Source: Winogradskyella sp. | Lineage (GTDB): Bacteria > Bacteroidota > Bacteroidia > Flavobacteriales > Flavobacteriaceae | Reading direction: 5' to 3' | Assembly (NCBI RefSeq): GCF_013042245.1 | Contig: NZ_JABDQL010000055.1 | Coordinates: 1 to 34,008 of the forward strand | DNA: 34,008 nt | Part shown: positions 24,862 to 31,310 of the stretch, piece after piece | How the letters are laid out: every line of letters starts with the position of its first letter | How positions within the stretch are numbered: the stretch's first letter is position 1 | The notes under the pieces: generated by a model | What the model saw: only the letters and a program-made list of their open reading frames with translations | What the model was told of the DNA's origin: nothing | Databases searched by the model: none | Translations under genes and position numbers: made by a program

Positions 24862-25650
24862 ATGATTAACAACATTTTTAAAGGCCTTCAAGTATATTCC
24901 GGAGCATATGGATTAATTTCTAAGCTAAAACTTTGGAAATACTTCGTTATTCCGATGATTATCAGCTTTGTTGTTTTTGCACTAATTTTTATTTCAGCTT
25001 ATGGTCTTTCCGATAATCTAGGAGAATGGATTGCGGGTATCTGGCCTTGGGAAACAGGCAAAACTACAGTAACTTTTATTTCGACAATTATTAGTGGAAT
25101 TATCATTTTTGCTTTGGGTTTAATTATGTATAAGCATATCATAATGGCATTATCCTCGCCGTTTATGAGCCCTGTTTCAGAAAAGATTGAAGAATACTAT
25201 ACAGGTCAAAAAGCTATAAATCGAACAAAAGCTTCGTTTGCTCAACAATTAATAAGAAGCATAAGGTTAGGGCTTCGCAATCTCGCTAAGGAATTGTTGT
25301 ATACCATTCCTATTTTACTATTAAAGTTTATTCCTGTAATAAATATATTTTCAACAGCCCTTTTATTTATAGTTCAAGCCTACTATGCAGGATTTGGAAA
25401 CATGGATTACACCTTAGAACGTCATTTTTCATACAAAGAAAGTGTTACTTTCATTAGAAAGAATAGGGGTTTTGCAATAGGTAATGGTATCGGGTTTTTA
25501 CTGCTCCTATTTATACCTGTAATCGGTGTTATACTGGTATTACCTCTAAGTGTAACCTCAGCGTCAGTGATTGCTGTAGATTTATTATTTGATGATGATG
25601 AAGGAGACCATATTGGTTTTGAACCTTTCGAAGTAATTGAAAATAGATAA
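24862..25650 (+). CDS. EI24/CysZ-like membrane protein
   Basis: A 262-residue inner-membrane protein with about four to five long hydrophobic stretches. It begins FKGLQVYSGAYGLISKLKLW followed by KYFVIPMIISFVVFALIF, a pattern of the EI24/CysZ family, and continues with SSPFMSPVSEKIEEYYTG and late helices around FAIGNGIGFLLLLFIPVIGV. CysZ imports sulfate in some bacteria, but EI24-like proteins of Bacteroidota have no proven substrate. The tail is acidic (DLLFDDDEGDH). Its TAA overlaps the ATG of the acetyltransferase gene, so both are probably part of the hem transcript. No direct role in heme synthesis is evident. Confidence 0.8.
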   Translation: MINNIFKGLQVYSGAYGLISKLKLWKYFVIPMIISFVVFALIFISAYGLSDNLGEWIAGIWPWETGKTTVTFISTIISGIIIFALGLIMYKHIIMALSSPFMSPVSEKIEEYYTGQKAINRTKASFAQQLIRSIRLGLRNLAKELLYTIPILLLKFIPVINIFSTALLFIVQAYYAGFGNMDYTLERHFSYKESVTFIRKNRGFAIGNGIGFLLLLFIPVIGVILVLPLSVTSASVIAVDLLFDDDEGDHIGFEPFEVIENR

Positions 25651-26189
25651 TGGTTGCACAATTCAATGATTTTGAAATTAGCTCTGTACACGAAGGAGAT
25701 GCTTGGGAAATCTGTGACTTATGCGTAGCAAATACAGACCGTTTTAAACGTTATTTTTCAAAGACTTTAGCACAAAATCTAAATCCAACATTATCACAAT
25801 ATTTTGTAGATAAAAAAGTAAAACAGTTTGAGGATAAGGTCGAATTTCTCTTCACTTTAAAACAGTCTAAAACTCGAAAACTCATGGGCCTTATTTACAT
25901 CAAAGAGCTTGACTGGGGTAAAAAACAAGGTGAATTTGCCTATTGTATTGATTATAATTTTGAAAAAAAAGGTTTAATTTCCAAATCTATAAAAGTATTG
26001 TCAGAGTACGCGTTTAAGAATTTAGGCTTAGAGACACTTCAAATTATATCTCATAAAACTAACTTAAGAAGCATAAAGATTGCCGAAAAGAATAATTTTA
26101 AGTGGATTAAAACGCTTAAAGGAGAATATACACCTCCTAATGAACAACCACTAGACATGGAGTTATTTGAATTATATGATGAAAGATAA
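25650..26189 (+). CDS. GNAT-family N-acetyltransferase (RimJ/RimL-like)
   Basis: A 179-residue GCN5-related acetyltransferase. The core strand and acetyl-CoA region are visible in MGLIYIKELDWGKKQGEFAY and CIDYNFEKKGLISKSIKVLSEYAF, followed by the typical LQIISHKTNLRSIKIAEKNNF, close to the RimJ/RimL pattern LxxxVxxxNxxSxxxxEKxGF. It should transfer an acetyl group from acetyl-CoA to an amine; the substrate is unknown. Its ATG shares an A with the EI24 stop (TAATG), and its end overlaps the hemF start, so it is translationally linked to both. No membrane segment is present. Confidence 0.85.
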   Translation: MVAQFNDFEISSVHEGDAWEICDLCVANTDRFKRYFSKTLAQNLNPTLSQYFVDKKVKQFEDKVEFLFTLKQSKTRKLMGLIYIKELDWGKKQGEFAYCIDYNFEKKGLISKSIKVLSEYAFKNLGLETLQIISHKTNLRSIKIAEKNNFKWIKTLKGEYTPPNEQPLDMELFELYDER

Positions 26190-27081
26190 ATTTTACGAAT
26201 ACATACAAAACCTACAAGACTTAATCACTTCAAAACTGGAAGCAATTGATGGTCTTGCTCAGTTTCAAGAAGATTTATGGGTACGTCCAGAAGGTGGAGG
26301 TGGACGAACACGAGTTATTGAAAATGGACGCGTTTTTGAAAAAGGTGGTGTAAATATTTCTGCCGTTCATGGAGAACTTCCAAAAACTATGCAGCAACAC
26401 TTTGGTGTTACAGATGCCCATTTTTTTGCATGTGGTTTAAGCTTAGTTTTACATCCTAAAAACCCAATGGTACCAACAGTGCACGCTAATTGGCGTTATT
26501 TTGAAATGTATGATGGTGACGGAAATATCGCAGACCAATGGTTTGGTGGCGGGCAAGATCTAACACCCTATTATTTGTTTGATGAAGACGCGAAACACTT
26601 TCATCAAGTATGTAAAACAGCCTGTGATAGACATCACCCAGAATTTTATCCAAAGTATAAAGCACGATGCGATGAATATTTTTACAATGCACACCGAAAC
26701 GAAGGCAGAGGCATAGGCGGTTTATTTTTTGACTATTGTAAAAAAACCAACGACATGAGTATGGAAAACTGGTATAACTTTGTAACCGAAGTTGGTGATA
26801 GTTTTTTGGATGCTTATGTTCCAATTGTAGAAAAACGAAAAGATTTAGATTATACTGAAGCCCAAAGAAACTGGCAGGAAATTAGACGTGGTCGCTATGT
26901 AGAATTCAATTTAGTACATGACAAAGGCACATTATTTGGGCTAAAAACAAATGGGCGTATAGAAAGTATTCTGATGAGTCTGCCACCACATGTGCAATGG
27001 GTATACGACCACCACCCCGAAAAAGGTAGCAAAGAAGAAAAACTAATTAAGATATTACAAAAACCAATTGACTGGGTATAA
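26179..27081 (+). CDS. hemF: Oxygen-dependent coproporphyrinogen III oxidase
   Basis: The enzyme oxidatively decarboxylates coproporphyrinogen III to protoporphyrinogen IX using O2. From the ATG at 26179 it has 300 residues. Conserved segments are WVRPEGGGGRTRVIENGRVF, GGVNISAVHGELP, VPTVHANWRYFEM, the long QWFGGGQDLTPYYLFDEDAK, and RYVEFNLVHDKGTLFGLKTN. Starts at a TTG (26167) and at an ATG (26176) are in frame; the second ATG fits the family best. It overlaps the GNAT gene end by 11 bases. Its presence implies aerobic growth; the anaerobic alternative hemN/hemZ is not in the window. After its stop the operon is interrupted by the second four-helix-bundle cassette. Confidence 0.95.
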   Translation: MKDKFYEYIQNLQDLITSKLEAIDGLAQFQEDLWVRPEGGGGRTRVIENGRVFEKGGVNISAVHGELPKTMQQHFGVTDAHFFACGLSLVLHPKNPMVPTVHANWRYFEMYDGDGNIADQWFGGGQDLTPYYLFDEDAKHFHQVCKTACDRHHPEFYPKYKARCDEYFYNAHRNEGRGIGGLFFDYCKKTNDMSMENWYNFVTEVGDSFLDAYVPIVEKRKDLDYTEAQRNWQEIRRGRYVEFNLVHDKGTLFGLKTNGRIESILMSLPPHVQWVYDHHPEKGSKEEKLIKILQKPIDWV

Positions 27082-27083
27082 AT

Positions 27084-27114
27084 AGTTAAAAGTTTTAAGC
27101 AGAAAGTTAAAAGT
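27084..27114. repeat. Left repeats of the second four-helix-bundle cassette
   Basis: AGTTAAAAGT occurs at 27084-27093 and again at 27105-27114, directly before the ATG of the four-helix-bundle gene. Between them AGTTTTAAGC (27091-27100) pairs with GCTTAAAGCT at 27475-27484 with one mismatch, giving an inverted repeat around the gene. Confidence 0.65.
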
Positions 27115-27474
27115 ATGGTTAACTACAAGAATTATACGGTATGGCAAAAATCACATCATCTAGTACTAAAGATTTATAAAACTACGGGGGCGTTCCAAAA
27201 ATCAGAACAGTTTAATTTTGTATCTCAAATAAATCGTACGGCACTATCTATACCTACAAATATAGCTGAGGGTTGTGGTAGAGAAACTCAAAAAGAACTC
27301 ATTCGGTTTCTTTATATAGCATCAGGTTCAGCTCATGAACTAGATTACCTTATCTTAGCATCTACAGAACTTGGCTTTGTAAAGAAGGTAGACTCTGAAA
27401 ACCTTATTAAAAATGTTGATGAAATTAAAAAAATGCTATTTTCTTTAATAAAAACTATCAAAAAAACACTTTAA
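27115..27474 (+). CDS. S23/IVP-type four-helix-bundle protein, intact
   Basis: This 119-residue protein belongs to the four-helix-bundle family first seen in intervening sequences of bacterial 23S rRNA and related to Avd of diversity-generating retroelements. It starts MVNYKNYTVWQKSHHLVLKI and has the core QINRTALSIPTNIAEGCGRE, then ELIRFLYIASGSAHELDYLI and a basic C-terminal helix. It probably forms a small oligomeric bundle that can bind nucleic acid; the actual role outside those systems is unknown. It stands alone between hemF and hemB, flanked by short inverted and direct repeats, like the broken copy before hemE. The two copies share the SIPxNIAEG core but differ widely elsewhere, so they are separate insertions and not a recent duplication. 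No reverse transcriptase or variable repeat is nearby. Confidence 0.9.
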   Translation: MVNYKNYTVWQKSHHLVLKIYKTTGAFQKSEQFNFVSQINRTALSIPTNIAEGCGRETQKELIRFLYIASGSAHELDYLILASTELGFVKKVDSENLIKNVDEIKKMLFSLIKTIKKTL

Positions 27475-27491
27475 GCTTAAAGCTTAATACT
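27469..27491. repeat. Right repeats of the second cassette, with a perfect palindrome
   Basis: CTTTAAGCTTAAAG at 27469-27482 is a perfect 14-bp palindrome that covers the stop codon of the four-helix-bundle gene. The pattern TTAAGC-TTAAAGC-TTAA continues to about 27487, a near 7-bp tandem repeat like the GCTAACA array of the first cassette, and lies 15-20 bp before hemB. Confidence 0.7.
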
Positions 27492-27505
27492 TACAACTAT
27501 AGAAT

Positions 27506-28495
27506 ATGTTCCCAATAAGACGCAATAGAAGACTAAGAACCAACGAAGCTATTAGAAGCTTAGTTAGGCAAACCATAATTTCTCCAAACGATTTTTTAGT
27601 CCCACTTTTTATAGTTGAAGGAAAAGGTATTAAAGAAGAAATTGCATCAATGCCTAATTACTATCGTTACAGTCTAGACTTACTTAAAGAGGAAGTTAAA
27701 TCGTTATGGCAATTAGGCCTTAAATCTGTTTTATTGTTTGTTAAGGTAGATGATACTTTAAAAGATAATAAAGGTACAGAAGCCTTAAATCCAAATGGCT
27801 TAATGCAACGTGCAATAAAAACCGTTAAGGATGTTTGCCCAGATATGTTAGTAATGACAGATGTAGCCCTAGACCCATTTTCTGCTTACGGTCATGATGG
27901 GATTATCGAAAACGGAAAAATAGTAAACGATGCTACTGTTGAAGTTTTAGCAGAAATGAGTATTTCTCATGCTGAAGCTGGTGCCAATTTTGTTGCACCA
28001 AGTGATATGATGGATGGCCGTATTTTGGGTATCCGTGAAGCACTCGACCAATCTAATCTCATTGATGTTGGCATCATGAGTTACTCTGCAAAATACGCAT
28101 CTGCTTTTTATGGGCCTTTTAGGGATGCTTTAAATTCTGCTCCTGTAGATATAGAAAATGTGCCAAAAGACAAAAAAACATACCAGATGGATTTTGCCAA
28201 CAAGGATGAAGCCATCCGTGAAACTGAAATGGATATTAATGAAGGGGCAGACATCGTCATGGTAAAACCAGGTTTAGCCTATTTAGATATTGTTCGCGAT
28301 ATTAGAAACAACTTTGAGATTCCTATTGCAGTGTATCAAGTATCTGGAGAATATGCGATGCTTAAAGCTGCTGCCGAAAAAGGTTGGTTAGACCATGATG
28401 CTGTAATGCTAGAACAAATAACTTCTATTAAGCGTGCTGGGGCAGATATCATAGCAAGTTACTTTGCTAAGGATGTTGTGAAATTGATTTCGTAA
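27506..28495 (+). CDS. hemB: Delta-aminolevulinic acid dehydratase (porphobilinogen synthase)
   Basis: The enzyme condenses two 5-aminolevulinate molecules to porphobilinogen. The 329-residue product has both Schiff-base lysines: K196 in MSYSAKYASAFYGPF and K254 in IVMVKPGLAYLDI. The metal region reads TDVALDPFSAYGHDG (118-132), with Ala121, Asp123 and Asp131 in place of the three cysteines of zinc enzymes, so this is the Mg-dependent, zinc-independent type. FVAPSDMMDGRI and YQVSGEYAMLKAA are also typical. It is the last hem gene of the cluster and is separated from hemF by the intact four-helix-bundle cassette. A small AT-rich inverted repeat (AATTAG/CTAATT) follows its stop, 30 bp before the CNNM-type gene. 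Confidence 0.97.
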   Translation: MFPIRRNRRLRTNEAIRSLVRQTIISPNDFLVPLFIVEGKGIKEEIASMPNYYRYSLDLLKEEVKSLWQLGLKSVLLFVKVDDTLKDNKGTEALNPNGLMQRAIKTVKDVCPDMLVMTDVALDPFSAYGHDGIIENGKIVNDATVEVLAEMSISHAEAGANFVAPSDMMDGRILGIREALDQSNLIDVGIMSYSAKYASAFYGPFRDALNSAPVDIENVPKDKKTYQMDFANKDEAIRETEMDINEGADIVMVKPGLAYLDIVRDIRNNFEIPIAVYQVSGEYAMLKAAAEKGWLDHDAVMLEQITSIKRAGADIIASYFAKDVVKLIS

Positions 28496-28525
28496 ATTAG
28501 CAATAACTAATTCAATACTCCATTA

Positions 28526-29644
28526 ATGGGTTTACTCGTTTTTTACTCAATTATTTCAATTTTCTTTTCTTTTTTATGCTCCATTTTAGAAGCTGTACTA
28601 TTAAGTATTACACCAACATTTCTTAATCTTAAAAAGAATGAAGGTAAAGCCTATGCTAATGATTTGGAAGCTTTAAAAAAAGATGTAGACAGGCCATTAA
28701 TTGCAATTCTTACACTAAATACAATAGCCCATACAGTTGGTGCTATATTAGTTGGTGTACAAGCAAAAGTGGCTTATGCTGAGCTATATGGTACAGAAAC
28801 GCGTTCTGTATTTGGTGTAGAATTTACCGAGGATGTCATGGTCGGTGTAGTCTCCACAATCATGACCATATTAATACTTGTAGCTTCAGAGATTATTCCT
28901 AAAACTATCGGCGCTACTTACTGGAAACAACTAGCAAATTTTACAACCAAAGCTTTAAATATTCTTATATTTCCATTAAAATGGACCGGGGTTTTATGGC
29001 TGTTGCAATTAACTACCAAGCTTATTGGCGGTAAAGGACATGGTAGTGTTTTAAGTCGTGAAGGTTTTGTTGCTATGACTGAAATTGCTCATGAGGAAGG
29101 TGTTTTTGAAGAAAATGAAAGTAAGGTCATTAAAAACTTACTCAACTTTAAAGATGTCCAAGCAAAAGATGTTATGACGCCTCGCACAGTCATGAAAACT
29201 GTAAATGAAACCATGACCGTCGAAGCCTTTTTTAATGCAAATTCTAATATTCGTTTTTCGAGAATTCCTGTTTATACTGATGATTCTGATAATATTACTG
29301 GTCTGGTTTTAAAAGATGACGCCTTTAAAGAAATGGCTTTTGGAAATGGCGATAAATTACTGTCAGAGCTCAAGCGCAATATTATTATCGTTAATCGTAG
29401 TTTACCCATACCAAAACTATTTGAACAATTGGTAGAAAGTAGAAATCACATGGCATTGGTTGTTGATGAATACGGTTCTGTAAGTGGCTTAGTAACTATG
29501 GAAGATGTCATCGAAACACTTCTTGGGCTTGAAATTATGGATGAAAGCGATAATGTTTCTGATTTACAATTATTGGCTAGAAAAAGTTGGGAAACAAGAG
29601 CAAAACGTTTAGGTATTATAGACGAAAAAAATACTGAAAAATAA
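28526..29644 (+). CDS. CNNM/CorC-type transporter with CBS domains
   Basis: A 372-residue membrane protein with an N-terminal DUF21/CNNM domain (about 1-175, four hydrophobic stretches, with SILEAVLLSITPTFLNLKK and LVASEIIPKTIGATYWKQL) followed by a CBS-domain pair (about 195-330: AKDVMTPRTVM, then MALVVDEYGSVSGLVTMEDV). Such proteins move or regulate Mg2+ or Na+/Mg2+, and are often mislabelled hemolysins. The C-terminal CorC/HlyC domain common in longer relatives is absent, since the protein stops about 40 residues after the second CBS. This shorter form is a known architecture, so it need not be a truncation. The Ogt gene follows with one base between stop and start. Confidence 0.88.
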   Translation: MGLLVFYSIISIFFSFLCSILEAVLLSITPTFLNLKKNEGKAYANDLEALKKDVDRPLIAILTLNTIAHTVGAILVGVQAKVAYAELYGTETRSVFGVEFTEDVMVGVVSTIMTILILVASEIIPKTIGATYWKQLANFTTKALNILIFPLKWTGVLWLLQLTTKLIGGKGHGSVLSREGFVAMTEIAHEEGVFEENESKVIKNLLNFKDVQAKDVMTPRTVMKTVNETMTVEAFFNANSNIRFSRIPVYTDDSDNITGLVLKDDAFKEMAFGNGDKLLSELKRNIIIVNRSLPIPKLFEQLVESRNHMALVVDEYGSVSGLVTMEDVIETLLGLEIMDESDNVSDLQLLARKSWETRAKRLGIIDEKNTEK

Positions 29645-29645
29645 A

Positions 29646-30119
29646 ATGCAAACCTGCACCATTGAAACGCCATTAGGTCATGCCATAATTGTTGGTGATG
29701 CTAATGGTATCTCTTCAGTTTCAATAGGTGATACTTCAAAAGAAATAAGTCAAATAATTCCCGAAGAACTTTTAGATTGTGTCACACAACTTAAAGAATA
29801 CTTTAGAGAAGAACGTGAGTATTTCGATTTAAAACTGAATCCATCTGGCACCGATTTTCAAAAGAAAGTTTGGCAGCAATTACAACAAATACCATTTGGC
29901 AAAACATGTTCATACTTAGAGCTTTCTAAACAACTAGGTAACCCAAAAGCTATCCGAGCTATTGCTAATGCTAACGGTAAAAATCCACTTTGGGTAATTA
30001 TACCGTGTCATCGTGTGATTGGAAGCGATGGCAGCTTAACAGGTTATGCAGGTGGTTTACACCGCAAACAATGGTTAATTAATCACGAAAATCAACACAA
30101 ACAACAAACCTTGTTTTAA
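29646..30119 (+). CDS. Methylated-DNA--[protein]-cysteine S-methyltransferase
   Basis: A 157-residue DNA repair protein that removes alkyl groups from O6-alkylguanine (and O4-alkylthymine) by transferring them irreversibly to its own cysteine. The active-site motif is IIPCHRVIGSDGSLTGYAGG, preceded by AIRAIANANGKNPLWV. The DNA-binding helix-turn-helix is FQKKVWQQLQQIPFGKTCSY followed by LELSKQLGNPKAIR. There is no AdaA domain, so it is an Ogt-like enzyme and not the adaptive-response regulator. It is one base downstream of the CNNM-type gene, with no functional link apparent. Length matches the family. Confidence 0.94.
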   Translation: MQTCTIETPLGHAIIVGDANGISSVSIGDTSKEISQIIPEELLDCVTQLKEYFREEREYFDLKLNPSGTDFQKKVWQQLQQIPFGKTCSYLELSKQLGNPKAIRAIANANGKNPLWVIIPCHRVIGSDGSLTGYAGGLHRKQWLINHENQHKQQTLF

Positions 30120-30152
30120 GGTTTAGTATATTTAAATTTCTAAATAACAAAA

Positions 30153-31307
30153 ATGAAATTCTTAAAAAAACTATTCAAATTCCTAATCCTGTTTTTTGGT
30201 TTACTAATTGCAATACTTTACATAACGGATACCGATTATCTATTAAAAGCGGTAAGGACCATATATTTTAGAGGGCATACCACAGCTTATCTTGAGGATT
30301 ACAAACATTTTGACAACAAGCCTGTCGCCGCAAGTAGCAATCCTCAAGCATGGCCAAATCATATAGACTACAATTCTGCCAAAGAAACAGCGCGCTTACA
30401 AAAAGCTAATAAAGATTGGGGTAGCATTGCCTACGTCATCATTAAAAACGACAGTATTTGGTTTGAGAATTATTACGATGGGTTTGATGAAGATTCAAAA
30501 TCTAATTCTTTTTCCATGGCAAAAAGTTATGTGTCTGGTTTAATGGGAAAAGCCATTATGCAAGGACACATCAAAAGCCTTGACCAACCTGTTTGCGATT
30601 TTTTACCAGCATTTTGTGATGGCAAAGCAGCAAAAATGACCGTTGGTGATCTTAGTAGTATGGCTTCAGGAACCAATTGGGATGAGGCGTACTATTCGCC
30701 ATTATCAATTACCACACGTGCTTATTTTGATGATGATTTGGCTAAAGTAATGAATGGTCTTAAAATGGAAACGGACCCTGGACAAGCTTTTAAATATGCC
30801 AGTGGCGATACGCAAATGCTGGCTATGGTTATAGAAAAAGCTACAGGAAAACCACTATATGATTATTTTCAAGAAAGCTTTTGGGAACCTCTTGGTAGCG
30901 AAAATGCAACGCTTTGGCAAGTGGATAGTGAAGACCACGATTTGGTAAAAGCGTATTGTTGTATTGCCAGTAATGCCAAAGACTTTGCACGCTTTGGAAA
31001 ACTCTACAAAGACCATGGCAAATGGAATGGAAAACAAATTCTTGATTCTACATTTATAGCTAAATCTGTAAAACCTCGTTTTTCTCAAAGTCCTGAATAT
31101 GGCTATGGATGGTGGTTAAAGAAACATTTAGGGAAAGACTTTTTTATGATGCGTGGACACTTAGGGCAATATGTTTTTGTACAGCCAGAAGACAATGTTA
31201 TTATTGTACGATTAGGACACCAAAAATCACCAGATATTGGTACTAAAACCTTTACCGATGATATTAGCTTATATATTGAAGAAGGTTATAAAATGTTAGA
31301 GAAATAA
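30153..31307 (+). CDS. Serine hydrolase, class C beta-lactamase/esterase fold
   Basis: A 384-residue protein with an N-terminal membrane helix (about 8-24), so it is anchored with its domain in the periplasm or exported. The catalytic SxxK is S121-M-A-K124 in NSFSMAKSYVSGLMG. The second motif is Y215-A-S in KYASGDTQML, where beta-lactamases have YxN, and the third region is RGHLGQY, with HxG in place of KTG. These variants are usual in the beta-lactamase-related esterases and D-aminopeptidases, so resistance should not be assumed. It lies 33 bp after the Ogt gene and 3 bp before the penicillin acylase gene, suggesting a two-gene unit of amide or ester hydrolases. The substrate is unknown. Confidence 0.88.
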   Translation: MKFLKKLFKFLILFFGLLIAILYITDTDYLLKAVRTIYFRGHTTAYLEDYKHFDNKPVAASSNPQAWPNHIDYNSAKETARLQKANKDWGSIAYVIIKNDSIWFENYYDGFDEDSKSNSFSMAKSYVSGLMGKAIMQGHIKSLDQPVCDFLPAFCDGKAAKMTVGDLSSMASGTNWDEAYYSPLSITTRAYFDDDLAKVMNGLKMETDPGQAFKYASGDTQMLAMVIEKATGKPLYDYFQESFWEPLGSENATLWQVDSEDHDLVKAYCCIASNAKDFARFGKLYKDHGKWNGKQILDSTFIAKSVKPRFSQSPEYGYGWWLKKHLGKDFFMMRGHLGQYVFVQPEDNVIIVRLGHQKSPDIGTKTFTDDISLYIEEGYKMLEK

Positions 31308-31310
31308 AAT

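Noticed and set aside
26486-26824. 112-codon open frame on the minus strand
   Set aside because: It is antisense to hemF, which is fully conserved in this stretch.
23297-27474. A diversity-generating retroelement around the Avd-like genes
   Set aside because: No reverse transcriptase, template repeat or variable repeat is seen; only the four-helix-bundle proteins resemble Avd.
30153-31307. Calling the serine hydrolase an antibiotic-resistance beta-lactamase
   Set aside because: The YxN and KTG motifs are replaced by YAS and HLG, as in non-resistance esterases and peptidases of the same fold.
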